Shown here: piece by piece, positions 43,256 to 51,584 of the stretch | Position numbering within the stretch: position 1 is the stretch's first letter | How the letters are laid out: every line of letters starts with the position of its first letter | Source of the DNA: Bog-473 sp963750075 | Lineage (GTDB): Bacteria; Actinomycetota; Acidimicrobiia; Acidimicrobiales; RAAP-2 | DNA length: 64,000 bases | Direction of reading: 5' to 3' | Assembly (NCBI GenBank): GCA_963750075.1 | Contig: CAVVPG010000001.1 | Coordinates: forward strand, 310,001-374,000 | Notes under the pieces: generated by a model | What the model was told of the DNA's origin: nothing | The model's input: only the letters and a program-made list of their open reading frames with translations | Databases searched by the model: none | Translations under genes and position numbers: made by a program

Positions 43256-43873
43256 TCAGCCGAGCCACTCCGCGGCGAGGCTTGGCTCGCGGAGGACCCA
43301 CTCCTCGGCCGTGATCGCATAGCGCACGTGGTCCTCCCAGACGCCGTCGATCTCGAGGAAGCGCAGTGCGACCCCTTCCTCCCGGACACCGAGCTTCTCG
43401 ACCACCCGGCGGCTGGCGAGGTTCCTCGGGATGATGGAGATCTCGACCCGGTGCAGCGAAATGGCCTCGAAGGCGAACCGGAGCGTGACGACGACGGCCT
43501 CGGGCACGAGCCCCCGGCCGGCGAGCGCCTCGTCGATCCAGTAGCCGATGAACGCGCTCTGGAACGGCCCGCGCTGAATCGACGAGAGCGTCACCTCCCC
43601 GGCGAAGCGCTCGCCGAGGAAGATGCCGAACCCGTAGCCGGTGCCCAGGTGGCGCTCGCGCTCGCGGATGCCGCAGCGGGCGGCGAAGCTGGGGCGGTCC
43701 TCCGACGGCACCGGGGCACCCTTGGGCCGCGGCTCCCAGCGGAGCAGCCAGTCGGCGCAGCGGGTGCGCACCTCGTGCCAGGCCGGGAAGTCGTCCTCGG
43801 TCAGCGAACGCAGCAGCACGCGCTTACCCCGCAGCTCCAGCGGAGCGTGGCGCACGGCCCTGGCCGCGCTCAT
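43256..43873 (-). CDS. GNAT-family N-acetyltransferase (RimJ-like)
   Basis: A 205-residue GNAT protein. LRGKRVLLRSLTEDDFPAW is the RimJ/RimL-type start, GFGIFLGERFAGEVTLSSIQRG forms strands beta2-beta4, and YWIDEALAGRGLVPEAVVVTLRFAFE holds the acetyl-CoA-binding motif. ISIIPRNLASRRVVEKLG ends the domain. It may acetylate a ribosomal protein N-terminus or a small amine. Its ATG 43873 overlaps the aminotransferase stop as ATGA. Confidence 0.9.
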   Translation of the reverse strand: MSAARAVRHAPLELRGKRVLLRSLTEDDFPAWHEVRTRCADWLLRWEPRPKGAPVPSEDRPSFAARCGIRERERHLGTGYGFGIFLGERFAGEVTLSSIQRGPFQSAFIGYWIDEALAGRGLVPEAVVVTLRFAFEAISLHRVEISIIPRNLASRRVVEKLGVREEGVALRFLEIDGVWEDHVRYAITAEEWVLREPSLAAEWLG

Positions 43874-44958
43874 CGTCCCAGCACCTCCTCGAGGGCGCCG
43901 AGCAGCGCGAACACGTTGCGCCGGCGAGCCACGTGTCCCATGCAGCCGATGCGCCAGACCTGCCCCGCCAGCTGTCCCGCCCCGGCCCCGATCTCAATCC
44001 CGTAGGAGTCCAGGAGCTCCCGCCGGCACGCGGCCTCGTCGACCCCCGCCGGGACGCGGACCGTCGTCAATTGCGGCAGGCGGTGCTCGGCCTCGGCGTG
44101 CAGCTCGAGCCCGAGGTCGACCAGCCCGTCCTGCAGCAGCCGCCCGCACTCGGCGTGGCGCAGCTGCACCGCCGCGAGCCCCTCGTCGAGCACGGCGCCC
44201 AGCCCGGCGTGCAGGGCCGCCACCATGGTCACCGGCGCCGTGTGGTGGTACACCCGTCCGCCACCGGCGGCCTCGTTGACGTAGCGCGCGAGGAGGTTGA
44301 GGTCGAGGTACCAGCTCGACGGCCGCTCGACGAGCCGGTCCAGGGCGCGCGGCGAGACGGTCAGTGGCGACAGCCCGGGCGGGACGCCGAGGCACTTCTG
44401 CGTGCCGCTGTAGGCCACGTCCACGCCCCAGTCGTCGACGGCGACCTCGATCCCGCCCAGGGAGGTCACCATGTCCACCAGGAGCAAGGCGTCGCCCTTG
44501 CCCCGTCCGAGCGGCTCGATGTCGCTGCGCACCCCCGTCGAGGTCTCGGCGTGCACCAGCGCGATGATCGCCGGCGCCGGATGGGCAGCCAGGAGCCGCT
44601 CGGGGTCGATCGGCTCGCCCCATTGGGCCTCGACCCGGACGACGTCGGCGCCGACGCGACCCGCCACCTCGCACATGCGTTCGCCGAAGACGCCGTTGAC
44701 CCCGACCACCACCGCATCGGCCGGCCGCACGAAATTCACGAACGAGGCCTCCATGCCGGCAGACCCTGTTCCGCTGACGGGCAGCGTCAGGGCGTTCGAC
44801 GTGGCGAAGACGCGGCGCAGCCGGTCGTTCGTCTCGTCGAGCAGTGCCAAGAACTGCGGATCGAGGTGTCCGACCACCGGTCGGGCCAGCGCCATGGCGA
44901 CCTCGGGGTACGGGTTCGAAGGCCCGGGACCCATGAGCAGGCGGTCGGATATCCCCAC
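43870..44958 (-). CDS. Class V aminotransferase, alanine-glyoxylate aminotransferase-like
   Basis: A 362-residue PLP enzyme starting MGISDRLLMGPGPSNPYPEV. SGTGSAGMEASFVNFVRP is the PLP-phosphate loop, LVHAETSTGV and LLLVDMVTSLGGIEVAVDDWGVD surround the cofactor, and K188 in YSGTQKCLG should form the Schiff base. Family members transaminate glyoxylate, serine or pyruvate. It is translationally coupled to the GNAT gene, and divergent from the glycosyltransferase at 45037 over 78 bp. Confidence 0.92.
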   Translation of the reverse strand: MGISDRLLMGPGPSNPYPEVAMALARPVVGHLDPQFLALLDETNDRLRRVFATSNALTLPVSGTGSAGMEASFVNFVRPADAVVVGVNGVFGERMCEVAGRVGADVVRVEAQWGEPIDPERLLAAHPAPAIIALVHAETSTGVRSDIEPLGRGKGDALLLVDMVTSLGGIEVAVDDWGVDVAYSGTQKCLGVPPGLSPLTVSPRALDRLVERPSSWYLDLNLLARYVNEAAGGGRVYHHTAPVTMVAALHAGLGAVLDEGLAAVQLRHAECGRLLQDGLVDLGLELHAEAEHRLPQLTTVRVPAGVDEAACRRELLDSYGIEIGAGAGQLAGQVWRIGCMGHVARRRNVFALLGALEEVLGR

Positions 44959-45036
44959 CCGCGCATCGTGGCAGGTCGGCGCTCACCTGCGCCAACGCGC
45001 CCGGTGACGCGTCGGGCGTCCGGTAGATTGCCCTGC

Positions 45037-46761
45037 GTGGAACGGGTGCTCTTCGCCCCTCGCGAGCTCCCGCCCCTGCCTTCCGACGTTGCGACGGATC
45101 TCCATGCCTATACGACGTGGGTGCGCGCCCGCGAGGCGTTCCGCCGGACCAGCACCCCGGCTTCGGGCGGCGCCGTCCTCGCACTGGTGATGGTCGCGGG
45201 TGACGCGCCCGAATGGGCGGTCGCTCGCAGCGTGGAGGCGCTGTGCGCCCAGACGAGCGACCGCTGGTCGCTGACCGTGGTGGCGTCGGCTCCCCGGGTC
45301 GAAGAGCTCACTCCGGTCGCCCGGTCCGCCGCCTCCCGGCGGGCCCGCCGCCGGGTCGGATCGGTGGCCGCCCCCGAGGGCGCGTCGGCGGCGGACCAGC
45401 TCGGGCTGGGCCTGGCGGCGCACCCGGGCGACAACGTCGCGTTGATCTTCCCCGGGGACGTCTGGGCCCCGGACGCGGTCGCCCTGCTGGGCGGGGCGAT
45501 CACGCAGACGGGGGTCGTGTACGCGGACGAGGACACGCTCCGGCCCGACGGCACCCACGCCGCGCCGCGCCTCAAGCCGGACTACTCACCCGACTTCCTG
45601 CTCTCCTCGTCCTACGTGGGCCGTCCCCTCGCCATCGGTGCCGGCCTTACGGGCACCCTGCCCCAGCTCGTCGCAACGGAGCCCGACGGGCTCGAGCACG
45701 AGTGTGCCTTGTACGCCTGCGCGGCGGCGAGCTCAGTCACGCACATCGCCGAGGTGCTCTGTCACCGAACTCATGGCGACGAGGGCTCCGCACCCAGGGA
45801 CGTGGGCCACGTCGAACGGGCGCTCCAGCGCCGCAACGAACGAGCATGGGTTGCCCCGGGTTCCGTGCGCGGTACGTTCCGCGTCGAGCGGCACCCGGAT
45901 GCTGGATCAAGCGTGAGCATCCTGATCCCGTTCCGTGACGAGCCCCGCTTCCTCCGGACCTGCGTCGATTCCGTCACGGCGACGACGCAGGGCCACGATG
46001 TCGAGTTGGTCCTCATCGACAACGGTTCTTCTGACGCGGAGACCATGACCCTGATCGACCGGCTGGCCGCCCGCCCCGACGTGCGGATCCTGCGCGACGC
46101 ACGGCCATTCAATTGGGCGGGACTCAACAACGCGGGCGCGGAGGTCGCCCGGGGCGACGTCCTCGTCCTCTTGAACAACGACATCGAGGCCCACCGGCCG
46201 GGGTGGCTGTCCGCACTGTGCGCTCAAGCACTCCGATCCGACGTCGGCGCGGTCGGCGCCCGCCTGCTCTACCCCGATGGCCGCCTGCAGCACTGCGGCT
46301 TGGTCGTCGGGATGGCGGGTGCCGCCGGGCACCCGTTGGTCGGCTTGCCCGAGGGCGCGGCCGGCTACCTGAACATGGCGATCGCGACCCGGGAATGCTC
46401 GGCCGTCACCGGCGCGTGCCTCGCCACCCGCCACGAGGTCTTCCGTCGCCTCGGCGGCTTCGACGAGGCACTCGGCGTCGACCTGAACGACGTCGACTTC
46501 TGCCTTCGGGCCGGAGGCGAGGGCCTGCGCACGCTCTACGAGCCCGCCGCGGAGCTGATCCACCATGAGTCCCCGAGCCGGGGAACCGCCGGCGGGGTCG
46601 GCGACATCGTCAACTTCGTCGACCGGTGGAGGGATTACATTACCGAAGGAGATCGCTATTTCAACCCACATCTCACTCGCGCCGACGCGTCGTGCGGACT
46701 GGCGAGGGCTGACGAAGAGGACGCCTGGAACCGATGGTACTCGACCCTCACCATGCAGTAG
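45037..46761 (+). CDS. GT2 glycosyltransferase with degenerate N-terminal GT2 copy
   Basis: A 574-residue protein starting at GTG 45037. Residues 40-270 look like a degenerate GT-A domain (LALVMVAGDAPEWAVARSVEAL; GVVYADEDTLRPDG). The complete GT2 domain runs about 290-560: VSILIPFRDEPRFLRTCVDSV, VLIDNGSSDAETM, GDVLVLLNNDIEAHRPGW (metal-binding acidic motif), GACLATRHEVFRRLGGFDEAL and LNDVDFCLRAGGEGLRT (catalytic ED region). It is the first gene of the accessory glycan cluster. A rhamnosyl- or galactosyltransferase role is possible; donor and acceptor cannot be read. Confidence 0.88.
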   Translation: MERVLFAPRELPPLPSDVATDLHAYTTWVRAREAFRRTSTPASGGAVLALVMVAGDAPEWAVARSVEALCAQTSDRWSLTVVASAPRVEELTPVARSAASRRARRRVGSVAAPEGASAADQLGLGLAAHPGDNVALIFPGDVWAPDAVALLGGAITQTGVVYADEDTLRPDGTHAAPRLKPDYSPDFLLSSSYVGRPLAIGAGLTGTLPQLVATEPDGLEHECALYACAAASSVTHIAEVLCHRTHGDEGSAPRDVGHVERALQRRNERAWVAPGSVRGTFRVERHPDAGSSVSILIPFRDEPRFLRTCVDSVTATTQGHDVELVLIDNGSSDAETMTLIDRLAARPDVRILRDARPFNWAGLNNAGAEVARGDVLVLLNNDIEAHRPGWLSALCAQALRSDVGAVGARLLYPDGRLQHCGLVVGMAGAAGHPLVGLPEGAAGYLNMAIATRECSAVTGACLATRHEVFRRLGGFDEALGVDLNDVDFCLRAGGEGLRTLYEPAAELIHHESPSRGTAGGVGDIVNFVDRWRDYITEGDRYFNPHLTRADASCGLARADEEDAWNRWYSTLTMQ

Positions 46762-47147
46762 CCGACGATCAGGACCTCGCGCCCCACACGTTGCGCCGAC
46801 CGGCCGACCCACCACCGCCTCTCCCCCATGTGCGCGGCGGCGACGCACTGCAGTCGCTCTCCCGCGAGTTGGAGGGACGGCGCGTCGGGCCCTCGTCGAG
46901 GCGAGGAGCACTCCGCGCCTGGGCGGGGCGCGTGTCGGGTCGATCGGACCGTCGCCTGCTCCTCGCACTGGCGCAGGCCACGGAGGTCGTAGCGACCCGC
47001 TGCGACCTCTTGGCCGACCGGCTGGCCGCACAGGAGGCCCTCGGCGCCGACGTCGCCGGCACCTTCGGGGAGGAGATCACACGGTTGCGGGCGGAGGTCC
47101 TGCACTTGCGGCGACTGGTGGCCCGGCCCGACGCCCCGCATGAGTGA
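46734..47147 (+). CDS. Small coiled-coil protein of the glycan cluster, unknown function
   Basis: A 137-residue protein overlapping the end of the GT2 gene by 28 bp and the next gene start by 8 bp. The first ~60 residues are Pro/Arg-rich; the rest is helical (LLLALAQATEVVATRCDLL, FGEEITRLRAEVLHLRRLV) and probably a coiled coil. I know no family. The tight overlaps favour a real, co-translated gene, but codon evidence is limited. It may organise the neighbouring glycosyltransferases. Confidence 0.55.
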   Translation: MVLDPHHAVADDQDLAPHTLRRPADPPPPLPHVRGGDALQSLSRELEGRRVGPSSRRGALRAWAGRVSGRSDRRLLLALAQATEVVATRCDLLADRLAAQEALGADVAGTFGEEITRLRAEVLHLRRLVARPDAPHE

Positions 47148-48075
47148 GGGTGGAACCGTCGTCGTCGCCGGCCACTGGCACGACCGAACCGAGCTGAGCT
47201 TCGTCACGCGGGCCATCGCCGGGGCGGCGTCGCGCATCGGCCCGGTCTCGGTCCTCGTCCCCGGGGCCGCCGGCCGGCGCCAGCCGGACGGGGCCTTCGA
47301 CCTCGAGGGCATGGGAGAAGGAGGCGAGCTCTGCTGGCCCGGCGGGGAGCCCGCCACCGGCGCGGTCGTGGTCGACCACCTGACACCCGCGGTCGCCGCG
47401 TTGCTGGCCCGCAGCAACCCCGGACCCGTCTTCTACCTCTCCGCCGAGACGCCGGCCGACCCCGCCTGGCACCACCTGCACCTCGTCGCTGCGGTCGACG
47501 GGGAGGGGGATGTCTGCGTGCACGTACCGGTCAACCCGCTGGCGGAGCGGCACCGGCACCATGGGTTCGGCTTCACGGGCTACCAACTCGTCCTGTCCGG
47601 TGGCGCGGGAGCCGGGGACGAGCCCCCTCCTGCCGTGGCCTGGCTGACTGCCGCCTTCCACGACGCGGACGTCCTGGTCGTGGAGGACGCGGTCGCGTCG
47701 GCCTGGCGTGGCCGGGCCCTCCGGGGCCGGGTCGCCGTGGACACCCGCATGGACCTGTGGCGGCTGCTCGCACACGCCAACGTCTGCATCGACCTTGCGC
47801 CCGGCCCCTACGTCGCCCGCGAGTGCGTGGAGGCACTGCGTTTTGGCACCCCGATCATCGTGCCCGAGCAGTCGGGACCCGCGGTGGTGCACGCACTGGC
47901 GGGCGGAGGCTCGACCTTCGGCGACCCGGAGGACCTGATCGGTGCTGCGGCAAGGATGCAGAGCGCGGCGAACCGGTCCGCGGCCTCTGTCGCCGGCCGC
48001 CGCTACGCCGATGCCCGCTTCGGTGATGCCGGTGCACCGGTCACACAGCTGCGGGCGCTGCTGGACCGGGGGTGA
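47140..48075 (+). CDS. GT-B-like (glycosyltransferase-related) protein, unknown specificity
   Basis: A 311-residue protein starting MSEGGTVVVAGHWHDRTEL. A Rossmann-like N-terminus is followed by a C-terminal lobe with LWRLLAHANVCIDLAPGPYVARECVEALRFGTPIIVP, close to the donor-site helix-loop of GT4 enzymes (ECVEALRFGTP) but lacking the usual EGFGxxxLE glutamate arrangement. It could be an active GT-B enzyme with an unusual donor or an inactive partner. It ends the plus-strand group, converging on the membrane protein at 48101. Confidence 0.55.
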   Translation: MSEGGTVVVAGHWHDRTELSFVTRAIAGAASRIGPVSVLVPGAAGRRQPDGAFDLEGMGEGGELCWPGGEPATGAVVVDHLTPAVAALLARSNPGPVFYLSAETPADPAWHHLHLVAAVDGEGDVCVHVPVNPLAERHRHHGFGFTGYQLVLSGGAGAGDEPPPAVAWLTAAFHDADVLVVEDAVASAWRGRALRGRVAVDTRMDLWRLLAHANVCIDLAPGPYVARECVEALRFGTPIIVPEQSGPAVVHALAGGGSTFGDPEDLIGAAARMQSAANRSAASVAGRRYADARFGDAGAPVTQLRALLDRG

Positions 48076-48100
48076 AACGGACCGTCCGCCCGTTGACCGC

Positions 48101-49933
48101 TCACGCACCGGCATGGGTCGGCCACACGGACACGCCGCCCTCGGTACGATGCGGACCAAGCGCCTGGTCGAAGAGTGCCGTGGCGCACGCAGCCCCGGTG
48201 GCCTCCGGCACCACGACGACGTATTGCGCGTCCCACCCCCGCAGGGCGGACCGGGTACCCGAGGGTGGCAGCTGCGGCGGGACACCGGCCACGCACGACG
48301 TCAGAGCGCTCCCGAGGACGGAGGGCGCCGGGTTGAAGGACGCCGCCCCGTCGGGCGCGCTTGCGAACACCGCGTAGCCCCCCGGCATGCGGAAGGTCAT
48401 GTCGGACATGGCCTGCCAGAGCATGGCGGAGGAATCGCCCGGGTTGGAGCTGGGGAAGACGACCAGAGTCGTGCCGACGGGAAGAGAGCGGGCAGTGCTC
48501 GTGAAGAACGACGGCACGGATGCTGGGCTGGACGGGTACGGCCAGGCCGGCACGAGGGGCAACAGTGCCACGACCGCGACTGCGAGGCACACGGCCGCCG
48601 ACCCGACACGGCTGGCCGGCCATGCCATCGCGTGGATGTGGTCGAGGGTCAGGGTGAAGAGAAGCGCGGCGAAGAGCCAGAAGAACAGGACGTACCGCGC
48701 CGCCGAGCCGCTGGAGACCAGCGGTAGGTGCGCCAGGACGATGAACGGGAGCCTGACCACCGTACGGTATCCGTCAACGTGCAGACGGGAGCCCATCGAC
48801 AGCACCATGGCCGCCGCCGCCATGAGCGCGGTGAAGACAGCGAAGCGATTCCGGCGGAGCAGGACGACGCCCGCGATCAGCACGAGCAGCAACGGCACCC
48901 CGACATAGGTCCCGTTCTCCAACGTCGCGTCACTTACGATGTGCCAGTTGGCATCCCGCTGCGCAACGTACGAATCCCCCAGCGACGCCTCGTTGAAAGT
49001 GAAGTGCTGGTTCTGTGTCGGGACGACCAGCCCGGCGGGATCGCTGGAGATGCCTGCGATCGCCACCGCCGGCTGCGCCGGGCCATTGATGTGATGCGGA
49101 CCCTCCAACGCCACCCAAGCCCCGTAGCCCACTCCGAGAAGGGCCACCACGATCCCGACCGCCATCATCTTTGTCATCTTGGCGAGGTCCACGTCGAGAC
49201 GCCGGAAGAGCAACGCGCCACCGACGACCAGCGCCATGCACGACACGACGACGAGGGAGGCGAACGCCTCGGTCGAGATGTAGAACTGTGCGAGGTAGCA
49301 GCCGCCCAGCGCGATTCCGTAGAGCCATGGCGAGCGGTCGTCGCTACTGACGAACCGATGGATGACGAGGATGATGAGCGGCGGCACCACGTTGAAGATC
49401 AAGAACAGGTGTGCAACGCCCTCCGCCACCGCGAAGGGACAGAACCCGTAGAGCAAGCCGCCGACGAACGCCGCCGGCCACCAGTCCGTGAAGCGCCTTG
49501 CCATCACGAAGAAGGCCATCGCCGACGCCGAGAACCCCAGGGCGACCATGACGTTGAGGGTCGCGATCGGCCCGAAGACGAGCGTGACGGGCGCGCCCAG
49601 CATCCCGAGCAGCGGCATCGTCGTGTTGTCCATGAGGTTCAGTCCGACGGGATAGTTCAGCAAGGCGTTCGCGAACGGGTTGACGCCGTGCAGGACGTTC
49701 CAGGGCGTTTGCGCCAGGAACCACACCTCCTCCCCGGTGTCGTTGCCGCCGGACGCCTGGAGGGAGTGTGCGAACCCGTGGAGCCACACGTTCTTGTTGG
49801 CCAGGAATGCGACGAGCACGTAGGCGGCGAGGCTGAACACCGTTCCCCGCCAGCGAACCGGGCCCGCTGGTGGCGCCCGTCTCCTGGCGTGCCGACCCCG
49901 GCGGGTTGGAGGCCCCTCGACTGCGCTATCCAC
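48101..49933 (-). CDS. Polytopic membrane protein, GT-C-like
   Basis: A 610-residue protein starting at GTG 49933, with about eleven to twelve hydrophobic helices. The first helix (about 31-48, FSLAAYVLVAFLANKNVW) is followed by an extracytoplasmic loop with GGNDTGEEVWFLAQTPWNVLHGVNPFANALLNYP, resembling the acidic first loop of GT-C glycosyltransferases that use polyprenyl-linked donors. The C-terminal ~150 residues are soluble. I recognise no exact family. It probably transfers a sugar outside the membrane or handles a lipid-linked glycan. It is divergent from the next operon over 423 bp. Confidence 0.65.
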   Translation of the reverse strand: MDSAVEGPPTRRGRHARRRAPPAGPVRWRGTVFSLAAYVLVAFLANKNVWLHGFAHSLQASGGNDTGEEVWFLAQTPWNVLHGVNPFANALLNYPVGLNLMDNTTMPLLGMLGAPVTLVFGPIATLNVMVALGFSASAMAFFVMARRFTDWWPAAFVGGLLYGFCPFAVAEGVAHLFLIFNVVPPLIILVIHRFVSSDDRSPWLYGIALGGCYLAQFYISTEAFASLVVVSCMALVVGGALLFRRLDVDLAKMTKMMAVGIVVALLGVGYGAWVALEGPHHINGPAQPAVAIAGISSDPAGLVVPTQNQHFTFNEASLGDSYVAQRDANWHIVSDATLENGTYVGVPLLLVLIAGVVLLRRNRFAVFTALMAAAAMVLSMGSRLHVDGYRTVVRLPFIVLAHLPLVSSGSAARYVLFFWLFAALLFTLTLDHIHAMAWPASRVGSAAVCLAVAVVALLPLVPAWPYPSSPASVPSFFTSTARSLPVGTTLVVFPSSNPGDSSAMLWQAMSDMTFRMPGGYAVFASAPDGAASFNPAPSVLGSALTSCVAGVPPQLPPSGTRSALRGWDAQYVVVVPEATGAACATALFDQALGPHRTEGGVSVWPTHAGA

Positions 49934-50356
49934 GCTTCACGAGCGCGTTCCGCTCAGAACGCGGGAGTCGTCGTACCGCAGCAGGAACGGGTGCTCCGCG
50001 CCACGCTCCGACGAGACGGCCGGTCGCGTCGGACGTGCGGGTCCGGCGTGCACATGGCGTGGAACATTACCAGTTGCCCTCCGCGCGATCGGGGCGGGCG
50101 CCGCGCCGATCGCGCCCCGCCATCACGTGCAGCACGACCAGCGAACTCGGCCTTGCGAGGACGCGGCCGATCGGCGGACCGGCAGCTCCCGGGGGGAGCT
50201 CCCCTCCCGGGACAACCTGGGCGAGAGAGATAAGCTTTGCCGGAACTCGGCGGGTCCCTGGGCCCGCGTGGGAGGCAGTTCCCAGTGCTGAATGCTGAAT
50301 GACCAGGTCAGAACGAATAACTTCCTCCACATGATCTCCATGGCCCCCTTCATCGC
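49934..50356. other. 423-bp divergent intergenic region
   Basis: No convincing gene is visible. It contains a 12-bp perfect palindrome GGGGAGCTCCCC (50193-50204) flanked by CCCGGG at 50188-50193 and 50206-50211, so a strong cruciform or hairpin is possible. AT-richer sequence at about 50280-50345 is the likely promoter zone for the gene at 50357. A minus-strand frame at 50123-50353 has no protein-like features. Confidence 0.6.
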
Positions 50357-51571
50357 GTGACCCGCAAAGCCGAGTCGCCGCCCGACGACACCGCCGCCGC
50401 GACCGCCGCGACCGCGGCAAGCAAGGAGGCAACGAGCCTCGAGGAGATCCTCCAGCTCGAACCCGTGCGCCCGGTCGAGGCCGGCCTTTTGTTCTCGCCG
50501 CTCCTCTCGTGGTTGGTCGCGCGCGTGCGGCCGGCCCTGACCGTCGAGGCGGGACCGGGCGAGTCGGCATCACTCTTCTCCACCTGCGACGCCGTGCGGA
50601 GGCTCGGTCCCGAGGCGCGCTGCGTCGCCGTGCGCCTCGTCTCGTCCGACAGTGCCGCCGGTCGCGACACCCCCGCCTTCCGGCGCCTGCTGGCCGAATG
50701 CGCGAAGAGGTTCGGGTACGCCGTCAGCGGCTACGACACCGAGGCGGAATCGCTCGACGCGCTGGCCGGTGGCCCGCCGGTCGATCTGCTCCACGTCACC
50801 CTTCTCGACCGGGACGACATCGAGCTACCGGACTTCGGCGCGTGGTTCGACCGCATGGCGCCGGGCGGCACGGTCGTGGTCACCTCGACGGCCGCCGACG
50901 TCTCTTCCGCCTTCGGCGAGGCGACTCGGCTGGTGTCCGCCCGCTATCCCTCCGCGCGCGTCTCCCTGGGCCTGACGACCGAGGCTCTGGTGGCCCAAGC
51001 GCCCGTCGATGGTGCGGCGCCCACGGTCGAGCTGCTGCGCAACGTCCCCACGAGCGTGGGAAGCCTGCTGGACATTCTCAGCGGAGCGGTGGAGCCCCTC
51101 GAGCACCTCGACGAGTCCACGTCGCCCGTGGCCCTACGCAACGTCGTCGCACGATGGATGGAGGGCCAGCACGCCGAGCGCGAGGCTCTCCTGGCCGCCC
51201 TGCGGGCCTACCAGGACCTGACGACGCATCTGTCGGTCGATGCGTCCGAGGCACGCCGCCAGCTCGCCACGCAAGTGGAGTCGGCGCGTCTCGAGCGCGA
51301 ACACCTCGCCAGGGAGTTCCTGGACCGACTCGACGTGCTCTCCGCCAAGATCTCCACCTCCGCCGCACGGTCCGCGGCGCAACTCGAGGACAAGGACCGC
51401 TTGCTCGGGGAGCTGGAGCAGCGCATGCTGGCCTACGCCGGGCAGGCGGCGACGGCCCAGAGTGTGATCGACGACCTCAAACAATCGAGCTCGTGGCGCC
51501 TCACCGCCCCGCTCCGCCTCATGTCGAGGCTCGCGGCGCGTCGCCGGGCGCCGAACGAAACCGCGAGATAG
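50357..51571 (+). CDS. Methyltransferase-like protein with C-terminal coiled coil and SSSWR tail
   Basis: A 404-residue protein starting at GTG 50357. After a Thr/Ala-rich N-terminus, residues 55-210 resemble a class I methyltransferase fold (LTVEAGPGESASLFSTCDAV as motif I; VDLLHVTLLDRDDIEL; WFDRMAPGGTVVVTST), although the glycine motif is atypical. Residues 260-375 form coiled coil (LATQVESARLEREHLAREFL, AAQLEDKDRLLGELEQRML). The end is SSSWRLTAPLRLMSRLAARRR, a basic amphipathic tail. It begins the plus-strand pair with the GT2-GT4 fusion. Methyl acceptor and activity are uncertain. Confidence 0.65.
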   Translation: MTRKAESPPDDTAAATAATAASKEATSLEEILQLEPVRPVEAGLLFSPLLSWLVARVRPALTVEAGPGESASLFSTCDAVRRLGPEARCVAVRLVSSDSAAGRDTPAFRRLLAECAKRFGYAVSGYDTEAESLDALAGGPPVDLLHVTLLDRDDIELPDFGAWFDRMAPGGTVVVTSTAADVSSAFGEATRLVSARYPSARVSLGLTTEALVAQAPVDGAAPTVELLRNVPTSVGSLLDILSGAVEPLEHLDESTSPVALRNVVARWMEGQHAEREALLAALRAYQDLTTHLSVDASEARRQLATQVESARLEREHLAREFLDRLDVLSAKISTSAARSAAQLEDKDRLLGELEQRMLAYAGQAATAQSVIDDLKQSSSWRLTAPLRLMSRLAARRRAPNETAR

Positions 51572-51584
51572 TCCGAGCGCTCCG

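Noticed and set aside
43933..46761. 942-residue plus-strand frame
   Set aside because: The first ~370 codons are antisense to the aminotransferase; the GT2 protein starts at GTG 45037.
50123..50353. 76-residue minus-strand frame in the same gap
   Set aside because: No ribosome-binding site, no protein-like composition and no family resemblance.
49934..50356. Riboswitch in the 423-bp gap
   Set aside because: I compared it mentally with SAM-IV, cyclic-di-GMP and ydaO-type motifs and found no convincing conserved core; only a GC palindrome is supported.
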